From Paragorgia papillata (lineage: Eukaryota > Cnidaria > Anthozoa > Scleralcyonacea > Coralliidae): a stretch of DNA of 64,000 nt. The notes beneath the pieces were generated by a model. The model made no database searches, was not told the DNA's origin, and was given only the letters and a program-made list of their open reading frames with translations. The stretch spans positions 3,203,501 through 3,267,500 of the forward strand of contig JAWNZC010000337.1 of NCBI GenBank assembly GCA_035771165.1, written 5' to 3'. Of this stretch, positions 29,201 through 35,200 are shown piece by piece. Position numbers and translations under genes: made by a program. Positions within the stretch are counted from its first letter, which is position 1; each line of letters opens with the position of its first letter.

Positions 29201-31821
29201 GTTAATGGTCATAAATCTGGCTGAAAATCTCAGTGTGTACTAAAGATTATGTTGGCTTCGAGGAACGAACTCGGCAAACTTACTCCAGTTTAAGGATGTT
29301 CGACTAGCGACTGTTAAAGCTGATGACTTGTAAGATGTTTTCGATTTCTGTACAAGGGATTCACAAGCACAGATTGCAAATTTGAATGTAAGATTGTACC
29401 GTGAATTTTACGGCATTTTGAGTTAAAATACTATCTATGAGATTTGAATTATGTTCTAGAAGAAGAAACCAACACGGCAAATAATTCAACGGCCCATTCA
29501 ATTGCTTTTATTTTGAAATGTTTTTTCTTTTCTATACATTTTCCTATCAGTGCAGACGCCATTTTAGTAACGAAATACGCACATGCGCATTGTCGATGTC
29601 CGCAATTTCTGGCTATGAGGAACCCGTACCGAAATGGCAGCGCTGCAGATGTAATTTTTCTTGACTGCAAGTCAAAATGCATTTAAACTGCAGCGCGTCT
29701 GCATTACAAATTGATGAAATCACTTAAGCAAAGCGCTGCACATTGAATGCGCAGTCTGCGCAGTCAAACAAAGTTTTCAAATTCAGTGTGCAGTCAATAT
29801 GCAGCTAATCAGCATTGCACATGGAACTATTTCCACATTAAAATTATTTTAGAGCATATATATAAGGACATATATTATGTAGATTTTCTATTTTTATACA
29901 GAGGATATGGTAATGTTAGTGAATTGAAATGCAAGTGAAAGAAGGGAATGATGTTGTGCCAAATGTTTGTTAGTGTTGTCCATAGAATGGAGCTAGGGAC
30001 TTTTATGCATGGATAGCGTGTGCTGTTAGGGCGCTGCCTCTCACCAATAGTTAAGCCCAGTTAGATGGGGTTAGTACTTGGATGGGTGACTGTCTGGGAA
30101 CAACCCCATTCTCAAGCTTGGGACTCATGTGAGTAGAGTTTAGTTGGTCTCTCCTGTGCTCCGAGGCTTCTCCGGTTTTCCTCCCTCCATAAAATCAACA
30201 CCTAGGGCTTAGCTGGGATCCGTGGTCTGAACTGTGTCATATGGTGGCTGCTTAAAGCGCCTTTGATATGCCTTGACACAGCCACGTTGAAAAATCCTTA
30301 GGAGAAATTTGATTGTAAAGATACACGTTTGATGTATTCTCATTAGGGAAAAATAAGCTGTGACTTAAATAGGCCACGTGGCTTAAATAAGTCATGAACA
30401 GCTCATATACATGTACATGTACATAAATGGTCAATTCTTGAATAAGGTGTGGCTTATTTTGGACTAGCTTCAACCCTGGGCTTATTTTAGGGTGTGCTTA
30501 TATGGAGGCGAGCCAGCCCAGGTACCTTGGGCTAGCCCACTTTCAAGCCTAAAAATAAGTGGCCGGACATGGACATTGTTCGGCACAAAAAGGGTAACTG
30601 TCCGGCACAACTGCTTTTGTGTCACACAGTTTGTCCAGCAGCATATGAAACTGTTTGCAACTGCATTTGAATATTACTGGTAAACAAATTTACTAGAATG
30701 AAATCAAAGCTGCATGTCTGAATATACTTGTTACATGAAAAAGTTAACTACAGCTTAAACTAGCTTCAATGAGTTTGCAAGATGAATTTGCAAGATCCAC
30801 ACGGCAACAGCTTTGACTGCTTGCACCCAAAACTTTCCGGGAAAACCTGAGTACTAACTCCTTAAAATTTGCCCAGTCCCATGTTTGTCCATGCTGCCTG
30901 ACCACATGGAAATTTTGAGTAATGGCTTCTCTCAACCTGAATCCGCAATACATTTATTTTTCCCTAGGGAAAAATATGAAAACCGGAAGTAGATGGTCAG
31001 GTTCAGTTTGTCTTTGTATTTTCCAGTTTTATTTCATTAAAAACAATGTCTGAAGGTTTTGCTCAACATTATTTTGTCATTTAACACTTGATATATAACA
31101 AAACACTTATTTACTGGTACCTTGGGAAAACAGTGTGTTTTGTGGCCCCCCAACAGCTTGTTGTTGCCCTCAGCTTCGCCATCGGGAACAACGGTAGTCT
31201 TGGGGCCACAAAACACAGTTTCCCTCAGCGCCAGTAAATAAGTGTTAAATATATATTATTATGGTAATTCTCATGTCAGGCACCCTTGTTCTCCCCAAGT
31301 GTCCAGTGTCAGGTACCCTTGGAAAAATTATTTTCAGGCCTGCCACTTTGCTAGCTGGGCCAGCCTGCCTAGTGAGTGCCCTAGTCGAGATCTCAGCTCT
31401 GTGAGACTGAGATCTCAGTTACCCAGGCTGTTTCCCCCCCCTATGTAAACACTATTGACCAGGCTAGTCCACCTACCCAGGCTGGCATTAAGAGCTTTGT
31501 ACATACAACAAACTTTGTTTTTATCAGCTTTTTTTTGACATATTAATTAGTTCCGCTTGTTCATGTACACGAGACTTCGTATCTCACCAGAACTGATAAA
31601 TTATGCAATTAGCACAATCAAGTCAGCCCAGCTAGGTGAGCTAGCCCTTCTCATGTAAACACAATAAAAATCATCTCAGCCAAGTGGGCTAGCCTTTTGC
31701 CTTTTACATAAATATTATATAAAAATATAAACAAAATTACTAATATTGTAAGTTTTGTTCACTCACCAACTTCAGCTGTCATAGAAGCTAGACCCCCATA
31801 AAGAAATGGCCTCCAATCCAT
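4410..31821 (-). CDS. SLC25A30-like: Mitochondrial carrier, SLC25A14/SLC25A30 (UCP5/KMCP1) type, 10 coding exons
   Basis: Minus-strand exons in order: 31821-31767, 21757-21610, 17837-17743, 16334-16249, 14110-14009, 13445-13321, 12611-12551, 7699-7613, 6966-6886, 4460-4410. All have GT donors and AG acceptors, and phases match at every junction. Together they give 891 nt, 296 residues plus stop, against 291 for human SLC25A30 from memory. Features: start [17 protein letters not shown]; the three carrier signatures [10 protein letters not shown] (residue 22), [10 protein letters not shown] (123) and PIDVVKTRLM (219); the segments [17 protein letters not shown] and [17 protein letters not shown] typical of the UCP4/5 branch; and a helix-6 end [15 protein letters not shown] split between exons 9 and 10. 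It is an inner-membrane six-helix carrier; close relatives have been linked to dicarboxylate, sulfate or thiosulfate exchange and mild uncoupling, so the substrate is not fixed here. The donor of exon 9 is weak (GTATCC). Without that splice the frame reads on to a TGA at 6814, giving a 303-residue form lacking the normal end. Intron 1 is 10 kb and full of transposons. Confidence 0.93.
4517..4668. mobile_element. Foldback element with ~50-bp arms
   Basis: The arm starting AGCATGGCTTCGAGTGCAAT is repeated inverted, ending CGAAACGATGCTATTAC. The arms include TTTTTCAAAGAC and its complement around a short centre. A more decayed relative seems to lie at 40277-40370 (ACTCGTGAGTTTTTCAAA, TTTGAAAAACACAC). 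No target duplication identified. It lies just upstream of the last carrier exon, in intron 9. Confidence 0.6.
5158..5432 (+). mobile_element. Repeat family B, copy 1 (hairpin head plus tail)
   Basis: A foldback head, AACACTTATTTACTGG at 5158 and its complement at 5289-5304, is followed by a unique tail ending near TTTTTCCCTAGGGAAAAAT. The whole arrangement recurs in reverse at 30953-31247, so this is a mobile repeat of about 280-300 bp and not a chance palindrome. Superfamily unknown. Confidence 0.65.
5522..5629. mobile_element. Short foldback MITE, TIR GACCCCGTTTACACTA
   Basis: Near-perfect inverted arms: GACCCCGTTTACAC at the left and GTAAACGGGGCC at the right, with AATGTGAATCCGGA paired to TCCGGATTCACATT inside. 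The total is about 108 bp. It abuts the next foldback element, whose ends share the same GTTTACAC motif. Confidence 0.6.
5634..6035. mobile_element. Nested foldback MITEs, TIR GACCCC(A/G)TTTACACGATGCCGG
   Basis: The outer arms run TTTACACGATGCCGGTACAA at 5641 to its complement ending at 6035. Inside, a second pair of ends begins CTTGCGTTTACACGGTGCCG near 5711 and closes with GTGTAAACGCAAGG near 5964-5977. A further GTTTACACGATACCGG lies at 5863. This looks like one family member inserted into another. Confidence 0.6.
6388..6793. mobile_element. MITE with 9-bp target duplication (family C, copy 1)
   Basis: The ends CAATCTCGTTC and GAACGAGATTG are inverted and about 60 bp of arm pairs, including CCACGTTCCCC and CTCTGGGATAATCCGTTTC. 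The flanks are GATGATTGC (6379-6387) and GATGATTGT (6794-6802), a 9-bp duplication with one mismatch. It is 406 bp, about twice the length of the other copies at 40623 and 58809, because it has a longer unique centre. A 9-bp duplication fits Mutator-like elements, but no transposase is present to confirm this. Confidence 0.8.
7613..7699 (-). CDS. Carrier gene coding exon 8
   Basis: 29 codons, [20 protein letters not shown] followed by KNSLDCILT. It completes the third PxDxxKxR signature (PIDVVK|TRLMNQ) begun in exon 7. The acceptor is TTTTTAG and the donor ACT|GTAAGT, both phase 0. Its length and position match the matrix loop of the third carrier repeat. Confidence 0.93.
7951..8293 (-). mobile_element. 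5S rRNA-derived SINE, copy 1
   Basis: Read on the minus strand, the head resembles the second half of 5S rRNA, including GGTTAGTACTTGGATGGG and GACCGTCTGGGAA, the region of the pol III internal control (IE and C box). A conserved body follows (TCTCCTGTGCTCCGA, CCGGTTTTCCTCCCTCC, AAAATCAACACCTAGG), then a tail ending near CGTTTGATGTATTC. Two further copies lie at 30018 and 36316. This fits the SINE3 class. It sits in intron 7 of the carrier gene in the sense direction. Confidence 0.85.
8300..9760. other. Carrier intron 7, no feature recognised
   Basis: This is intronic for the carrier gene. A plus-strand ATG at 8959 (MASDNTG) is followed by GTCAGT, which could be a splice donor, but no further exon was found. 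The rest is AT-rich without visible repeats. Confidence 0.4.
9761..9867. mobile_element. Foldback element with GTCGTATA/TATACGAC arms
   Basis: AACAGTTACACCAT at 9761 pairs with ATGGTATAACTGTT ending at 9867. Inside, GTCGTATATGAGCTCATAGCC pairs imperfectly with GGCTATTAGTTCGTATACGAC. It is adjacent to the TTTATTATATAG element that follows. Confidence 0.5.
9867..10676. mobile_element. Putative element with TIR TTTATTATATAGC
   Basis: TTTATTATATAGC at 9867-9879 is exactly inverted at 10664-10676. A related terminus, TTTATTATATGGA, bounds 15826-16195. The interior has no recognisable coding sequence. Short AT-rich ends alone are weak evidence. Confidence 0.4.
11364..12258. mobile_element. Element with TIR CATGGCCAGAAATCGAGGACA (family D, copy 1)
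   Basis: CATGGCCAGAAATCGAGGACA near the left end recurs inverted at the right end (TGTCCTCGATTTCTGGCCATG). A 1.2-kb relative with TIR CATGGCCAGAAATTGCGGACA lies at 28405-29617. A 99-codon frame at 11830-12129 (+) inside has no recognisable domain. No target duplication was seen, and the superfamily is unknown. Confidence 0.6.
12551..12611 (-). CDS. Carrier gene coding exon 7
   Basis: 61 bp. The first base completes an Ile codon split with exon 6, then [20 protein letters not shown], the start of the third carrier repeat with its PxDxxK motif. The donor AAG|GTACTT is phase 0 and the acceptor is TTTTTTGTAG. Confidence 0.93.
13029..13247. mobile_element. Foldback element with ATTTCATAAAC ends
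   Basis: ATTTCATAAACTCGTGTATGG at the left pairs with GTCGTTTATGAAAT at the right, and GGGGTTGCAAACACTCGAGA pairs with CTCGTGTTTGTAACCCC. The centre repeats AAAATCACTCGGC. No coding content. It lies in carrier intron 6. Confidence 0.55.
13321..13445 (-). CDS. Carrier gene coding exon 6
   Basis: 41 codons plus two bases. [20 protein letters not shown] is followed by [12 protein letters not shown] and MGDTIYTHF. This is helix 4 and the second matrix-side segment; the block is highly conserved in UCP5-like carriers. The acceptor is TATAG and the donor GTAAGT. Confidence 0.94.
13542..13980. mobile_element. TTAA-flanked long foldback MITE (family E, copy 1)
   Basis: TTAA flanks both ends (13538-13541 and 13981-13984). 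The ends AGGACATCGGCAACAAAAAT and ATTTTTATTGCCAATACCCT are inverted, and the two halves pair for most of their length (CATCTCATTTACATATTAAA, TACTGTACCCTGCT and so on). TTAA duplications point to piggyBac- or Kolobok-type transposition. Family relative at 16482. Confidence 0.7.
14009..14110 (-). CDS. Carrier gene coding exon 5
   Basis: 34 codons: [20 protein letters not shown] then [14 protein letters not shown]. It continues the second carrier signature ([10 protein letters not shown]) and includes the EG-containing matrix helix of repeat 2. Both boundaries are phase 0. Confidence 0.94.
14211..14430. mobile_element. GTTCG-rich foldback element (family F, copy 1)
   Basis: A nearly complete palindrome: TTCCAGTCATTTCCAACTCA at the left, inverted at 14410-14430, with tandem GAAGTTCGTT motifs in one arm and AACGAACTTC in the other, and CGCATTTGATTGG paired with CCAATCAAATGCG in the centre. 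A relative lies at 19416-19622, and a MITE at 23922-24237 carries similar GAAGTTCG motifs. Confidence 0.65.
14514..14584. repeat. Tetranucleotide microsatellite (TCCG)n then (TCTG)n
   Basis: A block of TCCG repeats passes directly into a longer block of TCTG repeats, as if a C-to-T change had spread through part of the array. Confidence 0.95.
15114..15254. mobile_element. Foldback element with GACCGAG arms
   Basis: TTATTAACCGAG at 15114 is matched by CGAGGTTAATAA ending at 15254. GTCTGTACGGGAAAATATCA and its complement pair inside. The short centre is rich in CCGAG. No coding content. Confidence 0.6.
15661..15692. repeat. (CAGTA)n microsatellite
   Basis: Five to six CAGTA units; a shorter run lies at 16196-16209. 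The two runs bracket the 15.7-16.2 kb repeat. Confidence 0.8.
15826..16195. mobile_element. Putative element with TIR TTTATTATATGGA
   Basis: TTTATTATATGGA at 15826-15838 is inverted at 16183-16195. The terminus resembles that of the 9867-10676 element. Short AT-rich ends make this tentative. Confidence 0.4.
16249..16334 (-). CDS. Carrier gene coding exon 4
   Basis: Two bases complete an Asp codon, then 28 codons ending in the second carrier signature NPTDLLK. It includes the small-residue-rich helix 3 ([20 protein letters not shown]). The donor is AAA|GTAAGG and the acceptor TTTTTTTAG. Confidence 0.93.
16482..16991. mobile_element. TTAA-flanked foldback MITE (family E, copy 2)
   Basis: TTAA flanks (16478-16481, 16992-16995). 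The ends AGGGTAAGAGCAACAAAAAT and TTTTTGTTGCCCATACCCT are inverted. Internal arms carry CGTCACAAGCTGGGT and ACCCAGCTTGTGACGTCA. Similar CACAAGCTGGGG and TTTACCCAGCTTGACG pieces occur in cyclin B3 intron 8 near 36940 and 37110. Confidence 0.7.
16996..17700 (+). repeat. Degenerate ~65-80-bp tandem repeat, split by a MITE
   Basis: Units contain GCCTCC(C/T)(C/T)TTGGGTACAC followed by CACTGGCATG and GTTATTA. Five or six imperfect units are seen at 17000-17045 and 17398-17700, including an almost identical pair with GAGGTCATCCACACACAGCC. The foldback element at 17047-17397 separates the first unit from the rest. Confidence 0.6.
17047..17397. mobile_element. Foldback MITE with ~130-bp arms, ends TATAGCCAAACCGG
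   Basis: TATAGCCAAACCGGATGTTC is inverted as GAACATCCGGTTTGGCTATA. The arms also share GCAATATTGATAC, CAATTTTGATTG and GCGTTTGATAAAGC-type segments. The TATA ends suggest a TA target, consistent with Tc1/mariner, but that is not proven. It is inserted within a tandem repeat in carrier intron 3. Confidence 0.7.
17743..17837 (-). CDS. Carrier gene coding exon 3
   Basis: One base completes a Gly codon, then [20 protein letters not shown] followed by [11 protein letters not shown] and a split Asp codon. The block is diagnostic for the UCP4/UCP5 branch. Donor G|GTGAAC, acceptor CTTCTTCTAACAG. Confidence 0.94.
18390..19415. other. Carrier intron 2, no feature recognised
   Basis: Low-complexity AT-rich intron. 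The minus-strand frames at 18616-18940 show no domain and are not supported as coding. Confidence 0.4.
19416..19622. mobile_element. GTTCG-rich foldback element (family F, copy 2)
   Basis: Same organisation as 14211-14430: GAAGTTCGTTCCGAAGTTCG in one arm, CGAACTTC repeats in the other, and CGCATTTGATTGG with its partner in the centre. The left terminal part is deleted relative to copy 1, while the right end keeps GGTGAAAAGTGAGTTG. Confidence 0.6.
19972..20013 (+). repeat. Two tandem copies of a 21-bp unit
   Basis: TTCGTTTTGCTAAAAGCGGG occurs twice in tandem (21-bp period). A degenerate palindrome with arms CTAAATACAGCCAAGCAGGTT follows at 20117-20192. Confidence 0.7.
20367..20649. mobile_element. 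Foldback MITE, TIR TTACTGTCGTGGCAATAGAA (family G, copy 1)
   Basis: The terminal inverted repeat continues as GCGTTTCTAAAATAT and is matched at the right by GGAACGCTTCTATTGCCACG. The inner arms pair GTTTTGAATTTGATTGG with its complement. A second copy lies at 40400-40885 and carries another MITE inside. Confidence 0.75.
20676..21190. mobile_element. Putative element with TIR TTAAAACACGAT
   Basis: TTAAAACACGATCAAGTCGG with TTTTC at the left is matched inverted by GAAAACCGTCTTCAATCGTG with TTTTAA at the right, a 12-bp perfect core plus partial extension. The interior has a perfect GAGGGATTTAT palindrome near 20725. Confidence 0.45.
21610..21757 (-). CDS. Carrier gene coding exon 2
   Basis: 148 bp. 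Two bases complete an Ala codon, then [19 protein letters not shown] and so on to GLRALYN plus a split Gly. It holds the first carrier signature PxDxxKxR and the first matrix helix. Acceptor TTGTAACAG, donor GG|GTAATG. Confidence 0.94.
22283..22318. repeat. (TA)n microsatellite
   Basis: A long TA dinucleotide run. Further runs at 22590-22617, 22685-22699 and 23251-23275 bracket the mariner-like elements. Confidence 0.9.
22699..23251. mobile_element. Tc1/mariner-like MITE, TIR AGG(A/G)GGTGGACAAAAAA
   Basis: The left end GGAGGTGGACAAAAAAAAGT and right end CTTTTTTGTCCACCCCCT are inverted repeats flanked by TA in TA-rich sequence. Subterminal arms (GGCCATCATTAAAA, GATATC, GCATGCATTCTA) also pair. 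A reversed piece of the left end (CACATTAACCATATTTTTAA) lies immediately upstream at 22650-22680, so two ends face each other. No transposase frame. Confidence 0.65.
23497..23816. mobile_element. Mariner-type MITE with TA duplication inside the Penelope copy
   Basis: TIRs begin C(C/A)GTGTGTATCAAAAAAA and continue TTCGAACCCTTAG, about 85 bp of paired arm. It is flanked by TA on each side (23495-23496, 23817-23818). The opposite Penelope copy has the uninterrupted sequence ATTTCTATATGG at the same place, so one TA was duplicated. 320 bp, no coding content. Confidence 0.9.
23922..24237. mobile_element. Second MITE inside the Penelope minus copy, TIR TAGTC(A/C)GTTTCAGCTTGC
   Basis: TAGTCAGTTTCAGCTTGCTT at the left is inverted as AAGCAAGCTGAAACGGACTA at the right, a TIR of about 27 bp. 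The sister copy lacks it (around 26950). The interior carries GAAGTTCG-type motifs like family F. Target duplication TA is likely but not cleanly resolved. Confidence 0.75.
25765..27051 (+). pseudogene. Penelope-like element, plus copy: RT plus GIY-YIG, frameshifted
   Basis: It starts abruptly within the RT ([12 protein letters not shown]), so it lacks the 5' part. It keeps [38 protein letters not shown] and the catalytic WWYRYVDD, then in other frames [30 protein letters not shown] and the endonuclease start [17 protein letters not shown] followed by a small deletion. The last conserved C-terminal piece (RLFLEAWYS) lies beyond the SINE insertion at 27436 onward. Three or more frame breaks. 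Confidence 0.85.
27002..27433 (-). mobile_element. tRNA-derived SINE, duplicated, inserted in the Penelope plus copy
   Basis: On the minus strand, 27164-27092 folds as a tRNA: acceptor GCCTTCC/GGAAGGC, A box TGGCTCAGTGG, B box GGTTCAATTCC. A tail runs to about 27002. The same block recurs 277 bp away (27433-27279), there lacking the 5' acceptor strand. CCATCAAC stands on both sides (ending at 26990 and starting at 27432), consistent with a target duplication at the Penelope codon string [11 protein letters not shown]. Next to it a 41-bp host piece is also duplicated (27430-27510). Confidence 0.75.
27761..28404. other. Carrier intron 1, no gene recognised
   Basis: AT-rich sequence with a (TA)n run near 27808-27826. 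I see no coding signal. Confidence 0.4.
28405..29617. mobile_element. Element with TIR CATGGCCAGAAATTGCGGACA (family D, copy 2)
   Basis: The left TIR CATGGCCAGAAATTGCGGACA has its inverted partner TGTCCGCAATTTCTGGCTATG at the right end. It is longer (1.2 kb) than copy 1 at 11364. A 125-codon minus-strand frame (28930-28553) with several Cys and His has no domain I recognise. It may be a deletion derivative of an unknown DNA transposon. Confidence 0.6.
30018..30345 (+). mobile_element. 5S rRNA-derived SINE, copy 2
   Basis: The head includes GGTTAGTACTTGGATGGG and GTCTGGGAACAACC, then the same body and tail as the copy at 7951-8293, ending near CGTTTGATGTATTCTCATTA. It lies antisense in carrier intron 1. 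Confidence 0.85.
30953..31247 (-). mobile_element. Repeat family B, copy 2
   Basis: Reverse-orientation copy of 5158-5432: the tail TTTTTCCCTAGGGAAAAATA lies at the left and the hairpin AACACTTATTTACTGG with its partner CCAGTAAATAAGTGTT at the right. Both copies contain the GTGTGTTTTGTGGCCCC-type arms. Confidence 0.65.
31767..31821 (-). CDS. Carrier gene first coding exon
   Basis: ATG at 31821-31819 in a good context (CACAATGG), then [17 protein letters not shown] and a split Ala codon. The WxPFxYGGLAS start is typical of UCP5/KMCP1-like carriers. Donor G|GTGAGT. Confidence 0.92.
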
Positions 31822-32253
31822 TGTGGCTGATAGGTTAAAGGACTTCTGAGTTACGATAAGTAAAGGAAAAGAAAAAAAATACGCATATATAGGAAAAATT
31901 GTCAAAGTTTATATGACTTATGTTGATCACGAGAAACAAAGTGTCAAGTTGCAACGTGTCTGCATGTGAAGCCGCATTATTTTGAGACAGCGTTACCATT
32001 CGCCATTGATGCGCGCGAGGTTGCCATGGACTTTGTTATTCTCTGTCTCATGCAAAGCAATTTGATTGGTCAAACGAGTAGAAGAAAACCAATAAGAAGA
32101 GAGAAATTTAAAGCCCGGCTAGAACAAATTTGAGGAGACATTCTATTATAGTCATTCCAGCTGTTCGACTTCGAGAAGACGCTGTAAAGTTTTAGAACTG
32201 CTGAGCTCCGTTTTAAATTTACTATTTGTAAACTTCAGAATAGGCAAGAAATT
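31822..32253. promoter_or_regulatory. Probable divergent promoter of the carrier and cyclin B3 genes
   Basis: Only 432 bp separate the two start codons, which point away from each other. The middle holds a reverse CCAAT box (GATTGG, 32064-32069) and a forward one (CCAAT, 32089-32093) 24 bp apart, followed by TTTAAA (32107) and TTTGAG (32130). Paired NF-Y sites plus a CHR-like element (TTTGAA/TTTGAG) are known features of mitotic cyclin promoters. The reading as a CCAAT/CHR promoter is inference; no TATA box is obvious. Confidence 0.6.
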
Positions 32254-35200
32254 ATGAAATCTCAAAGATTTTCCCTCTCGGTCAGTCAAAGGAACACCAA
32301 GGTTTGTATACGAGAGGCAAATAGAATGGCGTTTGCTTATGAATGACGACGATTGAAATTATCCGGCGTGGACAATTAAACAGTATTTTATAAATCTTTT
32401 CAACTTTTTAGGAGAGTACCACTACGGGAAGTTCAACTAATTCGACAGTCATGACTTCAGATAGAAGAAAGTCGAACGACAAGGTGAAGAGAATGGCCGA
32501 AGAATCGCCAAATAACGCCCCAACGAGGAAGAGGTCTGCTTTAGGCGATATGACGAATGTAAGTCCTGAATGCTTAGTCACATGTGATACCATGGATAGT
32601 AAAAAGACATTTTACTATCCATGGTGATACTGACGACTTTGTTTATGCCGTGGTTTATGCTACCGTACCTTCTTCACATTTAAATTTGTTAACATTATTT
32701 TATCGTTTAGGCGTACGAGTCCAAGACCAGAAACGGAAAACCAAATTCGAAAGTTGTGGCGAAACCTAAAGCGGACAAGAGTATAAACGGTGTTCGTCGG
32801 CCTACAAATGTTCAGACGCGTAGAAAGTCTAAGAAAAATACCGAGAATCTAGAAGAGTCGACACGTGTTTCTTCACAAGAGTCGGGGTATGTTGACCATT
32901 ATATATAAACGATACGTGATACGTCTAAGTCGAAGTCGAAACCAAGCGGTGCATGTTGTGCTGTGCTTTGTTCAGTGGTCTGAATATATTATGAAATAAT
33001 TTGTTTCCACGTGTTTTATTCTTTTACAGAATTATCGAGAACGTCGAACCTATCTTCACTGAAGAAGATCTGAAAGATATCCTGTCACCTGATGAAAGTG
33101 AACAACAACCCGAAGAGATTAGGTAATTTTCTTGTATTTTAGTTAAGCTACCTATCTGTGGTTGGTATTTGTAATTTATGTAGACACTGTGGAAGTTACT
33201 CATTATTCGTGCCCTTCAAAATCCTGTTTTGTTGATAATTTTAGTATAAAACATGAAAATAGTGATCCAAAATCGACGCTGGATTCAACGACGGTAAGTC
33301 TTTATACTCCTACAGTAAATATTCAACATATTTCTGGTAGTGACAATGCCAATATATCGTAGCTGCAATTATCATTAATTTCTATTTAGGAAGTTGAAGT
33401 TGAAAAACCAGCCTTCACTGATATTGATACAGATATTATTGATGAATTTTCTGTAGCAGAATATGCCAATCAAATTTTCAAAAATATGAGAAAAAGAGAG
33501 GTACTGTAAAAGTCGAAATTAGTTCAAAATACTGTTGGGTGTGCCTGTAGAAATTTTAAATGGGTACCACTAGAGTTGACTGGGGCTGCAAATTGTCTGA
33601 ACATTCAAATTTAAAAGTGCTGGCCTATATATAAGAGAGACCTTTAGCAAGTTTAATAAAGGCCCAGTTAAAGCTGCAAGACCATGGTAAAATGACTTGG
33701 GGGGAGGGGGGGGGTGGTGTGGGTGTGACATGGTTCGATCTCCAAGAAATTTTGGATTTCTAGGAAGGTGTATTTAATAAACTGAAAGCTACAATTCACA
33801 TTAAGGTACTTTTATTTTATTTATTAAACGATTACATTAAACCATTTATGGTGCCATTACACATTGGGTTTAGGGTATCAAATTATCCAATCATGTCTGA
33901 AGTTTATCAACTCATAAAATTTACTTTGTTGGAATTGGAGCTGTCAAAAATTGATATAAATTACACTAGTCTACAGTACGGTATTTATTCCAATGATGCC
34001 CTGAGGCGTTTACTAGTATTAGAGGGAGGTCTTTATTTCAAATTTGATATTTCAATTATTAAAATAAAAAAAAACGTCATACAAATGTTCACACAATCTC
34101 ATCATATATAAATAATAACTAAAAAGTTCATCATATACGTCCTTAACATCCGAATAAGCAATTAGAAACAAAAAAATGTTCGCACAATTTACATGTAACA
34201 ATCAATTGTTTACAAAATATCAAGATTCTTGGAGAAGAACTGACGCGTATCAAAGAGAAATGTAGTATACTCACTTTGACATTGAATATGAGCAGTCTTG
34301 ACTCTGCAAAAAACCTCGTCTTCTTAAAAGTTATTCGGTTAAAAAATAAAGCGCGCTGGCATTGTATCTTCGTTTTACATTTTGTGTTTACAGGTATATT
34401 TGGAGTTGCATTTATTCAGGGGGCGTTTATTTGATAGTGGTTGTTAATTAGAATAAATCGGTATACAGTATATATAAATAACATGAGCACTGATTGTAGT
34501 CTGAGCCTACGTTGTTTGTGGCCAGCTCGAAGCTCACCCAAGTTACCTTGTTATTTAGGTATCACAAATTTGATTAGATTCAATTTGATAGGGGGGGGGG
34601 GTTATATCTGGAGACGCCCGCTACGCCTTTACAGGTGAGACACCCTGAAGGTACACAGCAACCTTACTACTCAAACCAGTTAGAGCGAGACATTGATGAT
34701 TATTTCTTGTTAACTGCAGAACAATTTCAAAACAATAGCGTGGTATATGCTCATGTACCACCTGATAAACATCCAATTGTTAATGTACATAACAAGCTAT
34801 CACGTGGTACATAAGAATACACCACGTGTTTGCTTTGAAATTGATCTGAGGTTAACGAAACTGTCGCTAAAAATCGTCTGGCTCCCTAGACTGCATGGTT
34901 TGTGAGTAGTAATTAGAGCTGGAAGTGCTCGCATACACTTAGAACTACAGCTGTACGTTGTGCATAATATTCAATCGGTGAATTCGGGAGCTGGCCTGGC
35001 CATGCATGAGTTTTAAACTGGGTGAGTTTACCCGCGCAATCGAATTCATGCAGTTGCCGGAATTGACTGAAAATGTTTAGCTTTGCACATCAGTGCTTAT
35101 TAATAGCCTTAATAGTCCACTGGTAGAGGACCGAGCATCTCAACAAAAAAATTTACGACCACACTACCGGCTACAAAATACATGCAGTATGCAAAATACA

